A stretch of 64,000 bases of DNA from the NCBI RefSeq assembly GCF_000485795.1, contig NZ_AXZL01000068.1, forward strand, positions 186,001 through 250,000, written 5' to 3'. Each line of letters opens with the position of its first letter. The first letter of the stretch is position 1. The stretch comes from Shewanella decolorationis S12 (lineage in GTDB: Bacteria > Pseudomonadota > Gammaproteobacteria > Enterobacterales > Shewanellaceae). The translations under genes were made by a program, and so were the position numbers. Below, piece after piece: positions 54,416 to 63,561 of the stretch. Below the pieces are notes generated by a model. That model ran no database searches. It worked only from the letters and a program-made list of their open reading frames with translations, and had not been told where the DNA came from.

Positions 54416-56040
54416 CAGTTTTTCTCCTGTATTGTTTGGCTGGTTTGGGCGAAGGAGATCCCGCCGAAGGGAGTCAACTGCATATCGTGAATATCACTGC
54501 GGGTGAGTGCGACTCGCTTGGCATGGGCCAGGCTTAACATTGGCACTTGCTCGGCTAAGAAGGCTTCAGCTTCTTGATAAATTTCCTTGCGCTCGGCTTG
54601 AGTCGAGACTTCCCTCGCTCTGTCTAGAATGGCATCAAACTCTTTATTGCACCAGCGAGAGCGATTGTTGTTTGATTGCATCGCCGAGCAACTCAGCAGT
54701 GGTGTGAAAAAGTTATCGGGGTCACTGTTATCGGCGTTCCAGCCGATGAGTACTGAGTCATATTCATCGCGGCTCAATCTTTGGCTAAAGACGCTCCAAT
54801 CGTAACTGATTATATTGACCTTAACGCCGATATTAGCCAAGTCAGATTGAATTAACTCAGCGGTTTTCAACGCGTTAGGGTTGTAGGCGCGGGCGACTGG
54901 CATGGCCCAGATATCGATACTGAGATTGTTGATTCCCGCTTCTTTTAACAAATCCCGCGCCTTTTGCGGATTGTAATCTAACAGTTTTTTATTGCTGTCG
55001 TAGGCCCATGATGCTGGCGGCAACACTCCTATGGCTTCTATGGCGGTGTTTTGATACACGGCACGTAAGATATTTTGCTTATCGACGGCATAGGCGAGGG
55101 CACGGCGCACGCGTACATCATCTAAAGGAGGCTTTTGTGTGTTAAAGGCCCAAAAGGCGACATTAAGACCGGGTTGAGACTCAATGCTCAGCTGTTCATG
55201 TTGTTTGATAACGGGCAGTTCCCCCGCTTTGGGCAGGGCCGATACGCTGCAGTCGCCGGCGATAAGTTTTGCCAGTCGCACCGTGCTTTTTGGGGTGATA
55301 TCGTAGACCAGCATATCGACTTTGGCGGGCTCTCCCCAAAAGTCGGGATTGCGGCGATAGCGAATATATTCGTTTTTAGCGTAGTGCACTAAGGTAAAAG
55401 GCCCTGTGCCTATGGCGAAATGATCGAGATTTTCAGGGTGACCCAATGCCAGTTGCTGATCGGCATATTCGCTCGAGAGGATAACGGCAAAGTCGGTGGC
55501 AAGATTCGATAAAAACGACGCATCTTTGCGCGCTAGGCGAAAGATCACCTCGTGGTCATTGATTTTTTCGACACTTTTAACTTGTTCAGAAAAGCCAATA
55601 CTTTGGAAAAAGGGGTAACCGGTACGTGAAACACCATGGTAAGGATGATGTTTGTCGATAATCCGATTGAAGGAAAACAGCACATCGTCGGCATTAAAAT
55701 CGCGACTCGGGGTAAAACGGGATGAATGTTGAAACTTAACATTTTCCCTGAGGGTGAAACGATAACTTAAGCCATCGTCACTCTCGGCCCAACTGGTGGC
55801 CAGCGCTGGCACGAGCTGGCCCGAGAGCGCATCATAGTCCACTAAGCGGCTATAAATTTGGTGTGAGGTCGCGTCGATAGTGGTGCCTGAGGTCACCAAC
55901 TGCGGATTAAAAGACTCGGGGTTCCCTTCGGAACAATAGACCAAACCAGAAGGGAGTCGTTGGGGGCCACATGCAACCAACAACCCACTCATGCAGAAAA
56001 CTGCAGTTGATAGGCACAGGCGTCTTATCAGCACACTCAT
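54415..56040 (-). CDS. sapA: SapA, substrate-binding protein, here a probable lipoprotein
   Basis: A 541-residue family-5 extracellular solute-binding protein (DppA/OppA type). It shows the conserved YCSEGNPESFNPQLVTSGTTIDAT opening, DVLFSFNRI and NSDPDNFFTPLLSC. Residues 1-24 (RRLCLSTAVFCMSGLLVAC) end in a lipobox with Cys24 as probable acylation site, so it may be membrane tethered. First gene of sapABCDF, 69 bases after pspF. Confidence 0.93.
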   Translation of the reverse strand: MSVLIRRLCLSTAVFCMSGLLVACGPQRLPSGLVYCSEGNPESFNPQLVTSGTTIDATSHQIYSRLVDYDALSGQLVPALATSWAESDDGLSYRFTLRENVKFQHSSRFTPSRDFNADDVLFSFNRIIDKHHPYHGVSRTGYPFFQSIGFSEQVKSVEKINDHEVIFRLARKDASFLSNLATDFAVILSSEYADQQLALGHPENLDHFAIGTGPFTLVHYAKNEYIRYRRNPDFWGEPAKVDMLVYDITPKSTVRLAKLIAGDCSVSALPKAGELPVIKQHEQLSIESQPGLNVAFWAFNTQKPPLDDVRVRRALAYAVDKQNILRAVYQNTAIEAIGVLPPASWAYDSNKKLLDYNPQKARDLLKEAGINNLSIDIWAMPVARAYNPNALKTAELIQSDLANIGVKVNIISYDWSVFSQRLSRDEYDSVLIGWNADNSDPDNFFTPLLSCSAMQSNNNRSRWCNKEFDAILDRAREVSTQAERKEIYQEAEAFLAEQVPMLSLAHAKRVALTRSDIHDMQLTPFGGISFAQTSQTIQEKN

Positions 56041-56109
56041 TTATAAATCATTATTTTATCGACTATGAACGGCTATTTTAGCAGTGCATCTCGCCCGTGG
56101 GCAATCTGC

Positions 56110-57198
56110 TTATGCTTTATCGAGCAAATTGTACTTTTTCAGAATGCCGCGCAGCTGGTGATAGCTTAAACCAAGGATTTCAGCCGTCTTCTTTTGATTG
56201 TACTGACTGGCCGACAAGGCTTGCTGGATAAGCTCCATCTCATAACGCTCGGTTTGCTCTTTAAAGTCCAAGGGAAAACTAAACGGATTGCTCATGGACT
56301 CTACACTGACGGCCGTGTCGGTATCGGTTTTGACCGACGTGACCACGGGCGCGCTCAGCGGCGCTTCAGGCACCGTGATTTGGCGCTCGCGTGTCCGCAC
56401 TCGCGTGGTTGGGCGATAGGGAGAGGCAAAGGGGTCGAGAATAATCTGCTCAATAGGGCGGTTCTCACCGCTACTGCGATACACACTGCGCTCGACCACG
56501 TTTTTTAGTTCACGGATATTCCCTGGCCAGTCATGGCTCATCAGCTGATCGACCGCGCTAGCACTGAAGCCACTGAAGAGTTCCAGCTTAAGTTGCCGCG
56601 CCATGCCCACGGCAAAGTATTCTGCTAAGGTCATAATATCTTCGGGGCGACAACGCAGTGGCGGCAAGGTGATTACATCGAATGCTAAGCGGTCGAGCAA
56701 GTCGGCCCTAAATTCGCCAGCCTCGGCCAGTGAGGGTAAATCTTCGTTAGCTGCGCAGATAAGACGCACATCCGCTTGGATGGTTTTACTGCCGCCGACC
56801 CGTTCAAACTCACCGTATTCGATGACCCGCAGCAGTTTTTCTTGGATTAATCCCGACGTGTTGGCTAACTCATCAAGGAATAGGGTGCCACCGTCGGCGC
56901 GCTCAAAACGACCTTCGTGTTTGCCTTTGGCGCCAGTAAAGGCGCCTGACTCATGGCCAAATAATTCACTTTCGAGCAAATTTTCACTCAAAGATGAACA
57001 ATTTAACTTAATAAAACTTTGATCCCAGCGTTTAGACAGATAATGTAAGCGTTCAGCAATCAGCTCCTTACCCGTACCCCGTTCACCAATAATGAGCACA
57101 GGTTTAGAGAGCGGCGCTATTTGCGAAACATGTTCTAGGACTTCGAGTAGGGCGTTCGATTGGCCGATGAGGTTGTCTTGCTGAAATTTATTATCCAC
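56110..57198 (-). CDS. pspF: PspF, sigma-54 activator of the phage-shock operon
   Basis: A 362-residue bacterial enhancer-binding protein without a receiver domain. The AAA+ domain carries Walker A GERGTGKE, the sigma-54 loop GAFTGAKG, and Walker B GGTLFLDEL. The C-terminal Fis-type helix-turn-helix reads KKTAEILGLSYHQLRGILKKY. Divergent from pspA, which has a sigma-54 promoter. In the enteric system PspA binds and inhibits PspF. Confidence 0.95.
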   Translation of the reverse strand: MDNKFQQDNLIGQSNALLEVLEHVSQIAPLSKPVLIIGERGTGKELIAERLHYLSKRWDQSFIKLNCSSLSENLLESELFGHESGAFTGAKGKHEGRFERADGGTLFLDELANTSGLIQEKLLRVIEYGEFERVGGSKTIQADVRLICAANEDLPSLAEAGEFRADLLDRLAFDVITLPPLRCRPEDIMTLAEYFAVGMARQLKLELFSGFSASAVDQLMSHDWPGNIRELKNVVERSVYRSSGENRPIEQIILDPFASPYRPTTRVRTRERQITVPEAPLSAPVVTSVKTDTDTAVSVESMSNPFSFPLDFKEQTERYEMELIQQALSASQYNQKKTAEILGLSYHQLRGILKKYNLLDKA

Positions 57199-57318
57199 GA
57201 TATTTTTTAGTCTTTCGCGCTAAATTTTGGTGAAAATGATAATAAGTGGCTTGAGGCATAAAATAAAGAAAAAGTTAAAAATATGTTTATATGTATGAAT
57301 TTAAAAATAAAATAAAAG

Positions 57319-57337
57319 TTGGCACACTTAGTGTATT
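57319..57337 (+). promoter_or_regulatory. Sigma-54 promoter of pspABC
   Basis: TTGGCACACTTAGTGTATT has GG at -24 and GT where GC is usual at -12, ten bases apart. It is about 40 bases before the pspA start. The AT-rich stretch just upstream (57255-57318) could hold the PspF enhancer and an IHF site. Confidence 0.75.
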
Positions 57338-57375
57338 ACCTTGGGCGAGACCAACATCAATTTGAGGATAGCATT

Positions 57376-58059
57376 ATGGGAATTTTCTCTCGTTTCGCCG
57401 ATATCATTAACTCCAATATCAGCGCATTACTCGATAAAGCAGAAGACCCTGAAAAAATGGTTCGTCTGATTATCCAAGAGATGGAAGATACACTGGTAGA
57501 AGTTCGTTCAACGTCAGCAAAAGTGTTAGCTGAAAAGAAAGAATTAATCCGTCGTATCGGCCGTGTTGAAGAACAAGTTCAAGATTGGCAAGACAAAGCG
57601 GAGCTAGCACTGTCGAAGGATCGCGAAGATTTAGCCAAGGCCGCTTTAGTTGAAAAACAAAAAGCCGCGGGTTTAGTGGATACCTTAAACCAAGAGTTGG
57701 CGGTGATCGACGAGCACATTGTGCGCTTAAAGGATGAAGTTAGCCTGCTGCAAGAAAAGTTACTGGATGCTAAAGCGCGCCAAAAGACCATTATTTTGCG
57801 TAAACAAACCGCCTCATCACGTTTAGAAGTGAAGAAGCAGTTAGACTCAAGCAAAATCGACAACGCTATGCTGAAATTTGAGCAATATGAGCGCCGTGTC
57901 GAAGGGTTAGAAGCGCAGGTTGAATCCTACGATCTGGGTAATAAAAAGACATTAGCTGATGAGTTTGCAGCTCTGGAAGCTGAAGATTCAGTGAATGCTG
58001 AGCTGGAAGCATTAAAGGCCAAAGTAAAAGGCAAAGCTGCGACTAAGTCAAAAGAATAA
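57376..58059 (+). CDS. pspA: PspA, phage-shock membrane-stress protein
   Basis: A 227-residue PspA/IM30 coiled-coil protein (MGIFSRFADIINSNISALLDKAEDPEKMVRLIIQEMEDTLVEVR). It binds stressed inner membranes and, when free, represses PspF. The ATG at 57376 follows GAGGATAG. Leads pspABC. Confidence 0.97.
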   Translation: MGIFSRFADIINSNISALLDKAEDPEKMVRLIIQEMEDTLVEVRSTSAKVLAEKKELIRRIGRVEEQVQDWQDKAELALSKDREDLAKAALVEKQKAAGLVDTLNQELAVIDEHIVRLKDEVSLLQEKLLDAKARQKTIILRKQTASSRLEVKKQLDSSKIDNAMLKFEQYERRVEGLEAQVESYDLGNKKTLADEFAALEAEDSVNAELEALKAKVKGKAATKSKE

Positions 58060-58076
58060 CAATTCAGAGGTGAGTT

Positions 58077-58316
58077 ATGGATATGGACATACTAATGGCA
58101 CCAATTATCATCTTTATGGTAGTGGTGGCGCCAATATGGTTAGTTCTTCATTATCGCAGCAAGCGACAAGTGAGCCAGGGACTCACTGAGGAAGAGTTTT
58201 CACAGCTCAATGAGCTGATCGCCAAAGCTGATAAAATGGCTGCACGTATTGAAACCTTAGAGGCGATTCTCGATTCAGAGTCGCCTGAATGGAGGGGCAA
58301 ACATGAGAGGAACTAG
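58077..58316 (+). CDS. pspB: PspB, inner-membrane sensor partner
   Basis: A 79-residue protein with one N-terminal membrane segment (LMAPIIIFMVVVAPIWLVLHY) and a cytoplasmic leucine-rich helix (EEFSQLNELIAKADKMAARIETLEAIL). It works with PspC to relay stress to PspA. It overlaps pspC by 14 bases. Confidence 0.95.
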   Translation: MDMDILMAPIIIFMVVVAPIWLVLHYRSKRQVSQGLTEEEFSQLNELIAKADKMAARIETLEAILDSESPEWRGKHERN

Positions 58317-58689
58317 TGGCCGTACTTTGTATCGCATTCCCCAGTCAGGTAAAGTCGCAGGTGTGTGTGCGGGGATAGCCGAATACTTTGCAATTGAAAC
58401 ATGGTTAGTGCGGGTACTTGCGGTTTCTATCTTCCTATTAGGCGGTTCGGGCGTCGTGTTTATCATCTATGTTGCGTTATGGGTGATACTCGACATCAAA
58501 CCCCAAAATAGCACTGTTAGGGATGACATTGAGGTGAAGAAGAAACCATGGCAATCGGGAGAGCCTGCTAAACAAGCGCTGAGCGATGTGAGCAGGCAAT
58601 TTAGAAGCCTAGAGGTGAGACTGCAAAACCTTGAACGCCATGTAACATCTGATAACTTTGATTTAAAAAGACAAATCAATAGCTTGTAA
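58303..58689 (+). CDS. pspC: PspC, inner-membrane stress sensor
   Basis: A 128-residue PspC-domain protein: LYRIPQSGKVAGVCAGIAEYF, then a membrane segment (LVRVLAVSIFLLGGSGVVFIIYVALWVIL) and a C-terminal coiled region. Last gene of pspABC; no pspD/E is present. Confidence 0.95.
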   Translation: MRGTSGRTLYRIPQSGKVAGVCAGIAEYFAIETWLVRVLAVSIFLLGGSGVVFIIYVALWVILDIKPQNSTVRDDIEVKKKPWQSGEPAKQALSDVSRQFRSLEVRLQNLERHVTSDNFDLKRQINSL

Positions 58690-58697
58690 TCCCTCTT

Positions 58698-58724
58698 AAG
58701 GGCGGCTATGTCCGCCCTTGTTGC
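58698..58724 (+). terminator. Terminator after pspC
   Basis: Arms AAGGGCGG/CCGCCCTT with a six-base loop, followed by GTTGCTT. The T-run is imperfect, so read-through to ycjX is possible. Confidence 0.65.
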
Positions 58725-58783
58725 TTAATCTCCCGTCAAATCCAGTGTATAGTTAACCTCATTCAACATTTAGGGACATCCTT

Positions 58784-60244
58784 ATGGGAATGCTTGACGT
58801 TTCGCTCCATAAATTAACTCAGAAGAGCCAATCCCTGCTCCATAGAACGGCTGACAGGCATTTACGACTCGCGGTAACAGGGTTATCGGGGGCGGGCAAA
58901 ACCGCATTTATTACCGGATTAGTCAACCAACTACTCAATAGTGGCGCGGCTTCTCAGGTCTCCCATTCCCGCCATGGAAATGCCTTGCCATTGTGGCAAG
59001 TGAGCCGTGAGCAACGTTTGCTCGGCGTAAAGCGGGCGATGCAGCCGGATCTTGAAATTGCCAGCTTCGATTATCAGGGCGCAATGTTAGCGCTTACTTC
59101 GACGCCTCCAACTTGGCCTGCATCAACCCGCACGATTTCGGAGCTGCGCTTAGCCATCAAATATCAGCCGCAGAAGGGGCTGCTAGCCAAGTTTGCCGAT
59201 ACCGCTACGCTGTATTTAGATATTGTCGATTATCCCGGCGAGTGGCTATTAGATTTGCCTATGTTGCGCCAAAGCTTTATTGAGTGGTGCAGCGCGCAGC
59301 AACAGCGTGTCGCGGTGTTAAAAAGCTCGCCGCTATATGTAGAGTTTCAAGCCTCGTTAAGTGCGCTTAATTTAACCGAGGCCGCCGATGAGCAGCAACT
59401 CAAACGCATTGCGGATGAGTATCAGCAGTTATTGCACGATTTAGTGCATGTGCAGGGCTATTATCAGGCGCAACCCGGACGGATGTTATTACCCGGGGAG
59501 TGGGAAGGCGCGCCGCTGCTGGCGTTTTTTCCGCTGGTATCGGTGACAGAAAATCAGTGGAGCGAGCTTAAACAAAGCGATAAACACAGCGCCTTTCATG
59601 TCCTAGAAAAACGCTATCAAGAATACGTGGCCAAGGTGGTAAAGCCTTTCTATAAACAGCATTTTGCAGGGTTTGATCGCCAGGTAGTGCTGGTAGATTG
59701 CTTCAGCGCCTTAAACCGTGGCAAAACCCAGTTTGAGGATATGGGCGCCGCGTTAAATGCCATTATGGAAAGCTTCCAATACGGCCAATCCAGTTACTTA
59801 CGCCGATTGTTTGCGCCGCGGATAGACAGATTATTATTTGCCGCCAGTAAGGTTGACCATGTGACGCGGGACCAACAAAGTCATGTGTTATCCCTGCTCA
59901 CTGATATGCTCAAACACAGCCAACACTTTGCCAGTTTCGATGGTTGTAAAGTCGAGACTATGGCCATTAGTGCCATTAAGGCGACACGGCATGGCATGGT
60001 GACCACTCAAGAAGGGGATGTGGAAGTCGTGCAGGGGATTGGATTGAACGGCCAAGCCCTGACGCTTTTCCCCGGCGAAGTGCCCACTCGCTTACCCGAG
60101 CCCAACTTTTGGCGCGATCAAGGGTTTCATTTTATAGGATTTGCTCCGCCGAATAACAGCAATGTGGACCCATCTGCGGTGCATTTTGACCATATCCGTC
60201 TCGATCACCTTCTGCAGTACCTCGTGGGGGATAAACTGGAATGA
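58784..60244 (+). CDS. ycjX: YcjX family P-loop protein
   Basis: A 486-residue predicted nucleotide-binding protein of the YcjX/DUF463 family, with Walker A TGLSGAGKT near residues 33-41 and the family element DIVDYPGEWLLDLPML. In enterobacteria ycjX and ycjF belong to the PspF regulon, and the same linkage is kept here. Biochemical role unknown. Its stop overlaps the ycjF start (ATGA). Confidence 0.93.
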   Translation: MGMLDVSLHKLTQKSQSLLHRTADRHLRLAVTGLSGAGKTAFITGLVNQLLNSGAASQVSHSRHGNALPLWQVSREQRLLGVKRAMQPDLEIASFDYQGAMLALTSTPPTWPASTRTISELRLAIKYQPQKGLLAKFADTATLYLDIVDYPGEWLLDLPMLRQSFIEWCSAQQQRVAVLKSSPLYVEFQASLSALNLTEAADEQQLKRIADEYQQLLHDLVHVQGYYQAQPGRMLLPGEWEGAPLLAFFPLVSVTENQWSELKQSDKHSAFHVLEKRYQEYVAKVVKPFYKQHFAGFDRQVVLVDCFSALNRGKTQFEDMGAALNAIMESFQYGQSSYLRRLFAPRIDRLLFAASKVDHVTRDQQSHVLSLLTDMLKHSQHFASFDGCKVETMAISAIKATRHGMVTTQEGDVEVVQGIGLNGQALTLFPGEVPTRLPEPNFWRDQGFHFIGFAPPNNSNVDPSAVHFDHIRLDHLLQYLVGDKLE

Positions 60245-61443
60245 GTTTAGATTCGTTATCAGCTTCAAGTGAGTCAGAGACAAACGGGCTCGATAAGCTA
60301 ATGTCTGAAAATACACTTGGAAGCCAACCGCTCAAAAAACAACAAGTATTTGATTCTGACAAGGTCAAACTTCAGTCAGTATCCGATGAGCTTAAGAGTG
60401 CCCAAACCTTTGCACCACAGACACCCTTAAAAGCGGTAGATGAGGTTGTCGATGATGCCTTGGCGGCCCATCCGCAAGCATTGGATGTGTCATCCATTCG
60501 GCCAACACTGCATCAATCTCGCCGTTGGTCTTGGCTGGCGCGCTTTTCCGTCTTTGGATTATTACTACTGGTTTTAGTGCAAACGGGATTAGGTTTGCGG
60601 GATGCTTGGTTAGCAAGCCCTTGGTTATTTAGCTTTTATGGCGCCGTACTCGGTTTAGTCGGCAGCTGGGCTATGGTAGGAGCCTTGGGCGAATACCGTA
60701 AATTAAAACGCCTCAAGCAGGTTGCCGATACGCAAGAGTCGGGCGCAAGGCTTGCCCTCAGTATGCAAATGGGGGAAGCCGATGGCTTTATCAATAACAT
60801 AGTGCGCCATTATCCCGATAGTCAGGGGCTACAGCGGCTGCGTCAGTCGCTCAAAGATGAACATAACGATGCTGAAAAAGTGCTGTTATTTGAGGACTTA
60901 GTGCTGACTGAGCAGGATGAACTGGCGAAAAAAATCGTCCGTCGATACGCGGCCGAGTCAGCCGTGTTGCTTGCCGCGAGTCCGCTGGCGGCATTGGATA
61001 TGGCCATTATTCTTTGGCGTAACCAACGCATGCTGCGGGATGTCGCTGCCTGTTATGGGATAGAGTTAGGCTATTGGAGTCGGATTAAACTCATTCGCAG
61101 CATCATCATTAACATCATCTATGCCGGTACCAGCGAGTTAGTGACCGATTTGGGGACCCAACTGCTGTCGGTTGAGATGACGGGGAAATTATCCGCACGG
61201 CTTGCCCAAGGCTTAGGGGGCGGGCTGCTCACGGCGCGTTTAGGTTATCAAGCCATGGCGCTATGTCGACCTATTCAGTTTAGGGAGGAGCAGCGCCCCA
61301 AATTGTCTAAAGTTCATCAAGAGTTGTTGATTGAGCTTAAACAGTTTGCCGGTAAGTTATTGACTAAAGACGGACGTGATGCGCTTAAGAGTCAATTAGA
61401 GGCTGCAGAGCTTAAAACTGGCTCAACACCCAAAGAGAAATAA
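60241..61443 (+). CDS. ycjF: YcjF family membrane protein (DUF697)
   Basis: A 400-residue protein. The first ~95 residues are charged and low in complexity. Two membrane segments follow (SVFGLLLLVLVQTGLGL and LFSFYGAVLGLVGSWAMVGALGEY), then the DUF697 domain (ESAVLLAASPLAALDMAIILWRNQRML, LVTDLGTQLLSVEMTGKLSARLAQGLGGGLLTARLG). Coupled to ycjX. Function unknown, associated with envelope stress. Confidence 0.92.
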   Translation: MSLDSLSASSESETNGLDKLMSENTLGSQPLKKQQVFDSDKVKLQSVSDELKSAQTFAPQTPLKAVDEVVDDALAAHPQALDVSSIRPTLHQSRRWSWLARFSVFGLLLLVLVQTGLGLRDAWLASPWLFSFYGAVLGLVGSWAMVGALGEYRKLKRLKQVADTQESGARLALSMQMGEADGFINNIVRHYPDSQGLQRLRQSLKDEHNDAEKVLLFEDLVLTEQDELAKKIVRRYAAESAVLLAASPLAALDMAIILWRNQRMLRDVAACYGIELGYWSRIKLIRSIIINIIYAGTSELVTDLGTQLLSVEMTGKLSARLAQGLGGGLLTARLGYQAMALCRPIQFREEQRPKLSKVHQELLIELKQFAGKLLTKDGRDALKSQLEAAELKTGSTPKEK

Positions 61444-61489
61444 CCTAGCCGAATGCATAGCACCGCGAGTGCACTTTAGGCTAAATGCT

Positions 61490-61525
61490 AATGCGCTAAT
61501 GACCTTGTTATTAGCGCATTTTTAT
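61490..61525 (+). terminator. Terminator after ycjF
   Basis: Arms AATGCGCTAAT/ATTAGCGCATT with a nine-base loop and T-run, 46 bases past the stop. Confidence 0.88.
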
Positions 61526-61553
61526 TGCTGATTGTCTGCCAAAAATCCTTGAA

Positions 61554-61571
61554 TGTAACAACTTAGTTACA
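61554..61571. promoter_or_regulatory. Palindrome TGTAAC-N6-GTTACA upstream of megL
   Basis: Six-base perfect arms with a six-base spacer, resembling the TyrR box TGTAAA-N6-TTTACA with one change in each arm. It lies 190 bases before the start. The binding protein is not known. Confidence 0.4.
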
Positions 61572-61597
61572 GCACCTCTGATGCTATTTTCACCATG

Positions 61598-61634
61598 GCA
61601 CTGGTTTCGCCCGCCCGGCGGGGTATGTTAGTGC
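61598..61634 (+). promoter_or_regulatory. Possible structured leader hairpin of megL
   Basis: Outer arms GCACT/AGTGC enclose a tight GC-rich CCCG-loop-CGGG stem. It could be part of a leader RNA or a weak attenuator. It does not match a SAM riboswitch that I can recognise. Confidence 0.3.
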
Positions 61635-61760
61635 TTATTCGATAGGGCTAATGTTTCATTAACTTATCAATAGGACTTATCAAGACGCTAAGCATGGTCT
61701 CATTCAAACAAACAATGAAACAACAAGCGAATGAGGTACTGCGACAACAAGGAGTGAGCA

Positions 61761-62954
61761 ATGCAAGATGAATCAAGCAAGCAGTGGAAAGCCGCGACCC
61801 AAGCTATTCATGCCGGACATGAGCGAGAAGCCTTTGGTACTTTGGTGACGCCACTTTATCAAACTGCGACCTTTGTCTTTGAGTCGGCGCAGCAAGGTGG
61901 CGAGCGATTTGCCGGCAACGAATCCGGTTACATTTATACTCGCCTAGGTAACCCGACCGTTGCCGAGCTAGAACGTAAAATGGCGATTTTAGAAGGGGCT
62001 GAAGCGGCGGCGGCAACGGCCTCTGGTATGGGGGCTGTGTCGGCGGCGCTGCTGGCTAACTTGCAGATGGGCGATCATTTAGTGGCTTCTAATGCGGTTT
62101 ATGGTTGCACCTTTGCTCTTATGACCAGCCAATTTGCCCGTTTTGGCATCGAAGTCACCTTAGTCGATTTTACCGATTTAGCGGCGATTGAACTGGCCAT
62201 CAAACCCAACACTCGGGTGATTTTTTGCGAAACCCCGGTAAATCCTCATCTACAGGTGTTTGATCTAAAAGGAATCGCCGATATTGCGAAACGGCATCAA
62301 CTTGTCAGCATTGTCGATAATACTTTTATGACGCCGCTACTGCAGCAACCCTTAGCATTTGGCATCGATTTAGTGGTACACAGTGCGACTAAGTATTTGA
62401 ATGGACACGGCGATGTGATTGCGGGCATCGTCTGTGGTAGCGAAGAGCAACTTCATAGAGTGAAATATGAAATCCTAAAAGATATCGGTGCCGTGATGTC
62501 TCCCCACGATGCTTGGCTGATTTTGCGAGGGCTGAAAACCTTAGATGTGCGTTTGCAGCGCCATTGTGACAGTGCCCTGCGTGTCGCTGAGTTTTTGGAG
62601 CAACATCCCGTAGTGACTCGGGTCTATTATCCCGGGCTTAAATCCCATTCAGGGCATCGATTTATCGGTGGACAGATGGCACGGGCTGGCGGTGTAATAG
62701 CCTTTGAATTAGCAGCAGATCTTGAGCAAGCAATGGCTTTTGTGGGTAACCTTAAGCTGTTTTCAATCGCCGTGAGTCTGGGTGATGCGGAATCGCTTAT
62801 CCAGCATCCGGCTTCCATGACCCATTCGCCCTACACGCCAGAGGCGCGCCAAGCTGCGGGAATAAGCGATAATTTACTGCGGATCTCAATTGGTTTAGAG
62901 GACTGTGACGATATCATCGAGGATTTAAACCAAGCCTTGGCGATGCTGGCTTAA
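61761..62954 (+). CDS. megL: Methionine gamma-lyase
   Basis: A 397-residue Cys/Met-metabolism PLP enzyme, splitting methionine into methanethiol, ammonia and 2-oxobutyrate. The PLP lysine is in HSATKYLNGHGDV. The diagnostic Cys of methionine gamma-lyases is present in SNAVYGCTFAL (Gly or other residues are usual in cystathionine lyases). The opening THAxHAGHE-like element AIHAGHEREAFGTLVTPLYQTATF is typical. The start at 61761 follows AAGGAG. Cystathionine gamma-synthase or lyase is the alternative, judged less likely. Confidence 0.88.
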   Translation: MQDESSKQWKAATQAIHAGHEREAFGTLVTPLYQTATFVFESAQQGGERFAGNESGYIYTRLGNPTVAELERKMAILEGAEAAAATASGMGAVSAALLANLQMGDHLVASNAVYGCTFALMTSQFARFGIEVTLVDFTDLAAIELAIKPNTRVIFCETPVNPHLQVFDLKGIADIAKRHQLVSIVDNTFMTPLLQQPLAFGIDLVVHSATKYLNGHGDVIAGIVCGSEEQLHRVKYEILKDIGAVMSPHDAWLILRGLKTLDVRLQRHCDSALRVAEFLEQHPVVTRVYYPGLKSHSGHRFIGGQMARAGGVIAFELAADLEQAMAFVGNLKLFSIAVSLGDAESLIQHPASMTHSPYTPEARQAAGISDNLLRISIGLEDCDDIIEDLNQALAMLA

Positions 62955-62974
62955 TGGTTTTGCGGTACTCGCGA

Positions 62975-62999
62975 AAGGATGCCTTAACGGCGTCTTTTT
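62975..62999 (+). terminator. Terminator after megL
   Basis: Stem GATGCC/GGCGTC (one G-T pair) with TTAAC loop and five T, about 20 bases past the stop. Confidence 0.75.
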
Positions 63000-63159
63000 G
63001 CTTTCTTTGCAAGGATAATCCATTAAGCAAATGGGCTATTTTAGTCATAGATAATATTTCTACTTAAAGAGTTTGGAAATTCATAAAAGCTTCGTCTATG
63101 TTTGATTGAGGCCACGGAAGTAGGACGAAAGGCCGAATTTCAAGCAAAGAGGAAGCATT

Positions 63160-63525
63160 ATGAAAGTAACACATCGTTTACCTGTGATGGTGAGTGCCAT
63201 TGCATTATCAGCCCTGTTAGCTTTACCTGCGGTGGCAGCCGATCCTGTTAAAGAAGCCAGCAAAGTACAAACCCAAACTAAAGCCGATGCTAAAAATATG
63301 GCAGCGGATGCCAAGCAACATTTACCTAATTCAGCACAAGTGAACATCAATACCGCTTCATCTGAGCAGTTACAACTGCTTAAGGGGATTGGTGCAGCTA
63401 AGGCGCAGGCCATCATAGACTATCGAACGCAAAATGGTAAATTTAAGGCCATTGATGAGCTAGCGAATGTCTCTGGCATTGGCGCTAAGCTGATTGAGCA
63501 AAATCGTCACATGATAGAGCTCTAG
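63160..63525 (+). CDS. ComEA-like secreted helix-hairpin-helix protein
   Basis: A 121-residue protein with a signal peptide ([21 protein letters not shown]), an Ala/Lys/Gln-rich linker, and a C-terminal double helix-hairpin-helix domain ([29 protein letters not shown], then [21 protein letters not shown]). This matches small periplasmic ComEA proteins that bind incoming DNA during natural transformation in Vibrio and relatives. The ATG at 63160 follows AGAGGAAG. Competence function in this organism is inferred. Confidence 0.88.
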   Translation: MKVTHRLPVMVSAIALSALLALPAVAADPVKEASKVQTQTKADAKNMAADAKQHLPNSAQVNINTASSEQLQLLKGIGAAKAQAIIDYRTQNGKFKAIDELANVSGIGAKLIEQNRHMIEL

Positions 63526-63561
63526 GGGTAAGGGGCGCTTAGTTTGTTGCTGGTTAAGTCT

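Larger units (their letters stand above)
61444..61760. other. 317-base ycjF-megL intergenic region
   Basis: After the ycjF terminator this region holds the TyrR-like palindrome at 61554-61571, a GC-rich hairpin at 61598-61634, and AT-rich sequence before the megL ribosome site (AAGGAG at 61750-61755). No protein gene is seen. Confidence 0.6.

Noticed and set aside
61444..61760. SAM riboswitch upstream of methionine gamma-lyase
   Set aside because: The leader lacks the conserved core and terminator arrangement of known SAM riboswitches; only a simple hairpin is seen.
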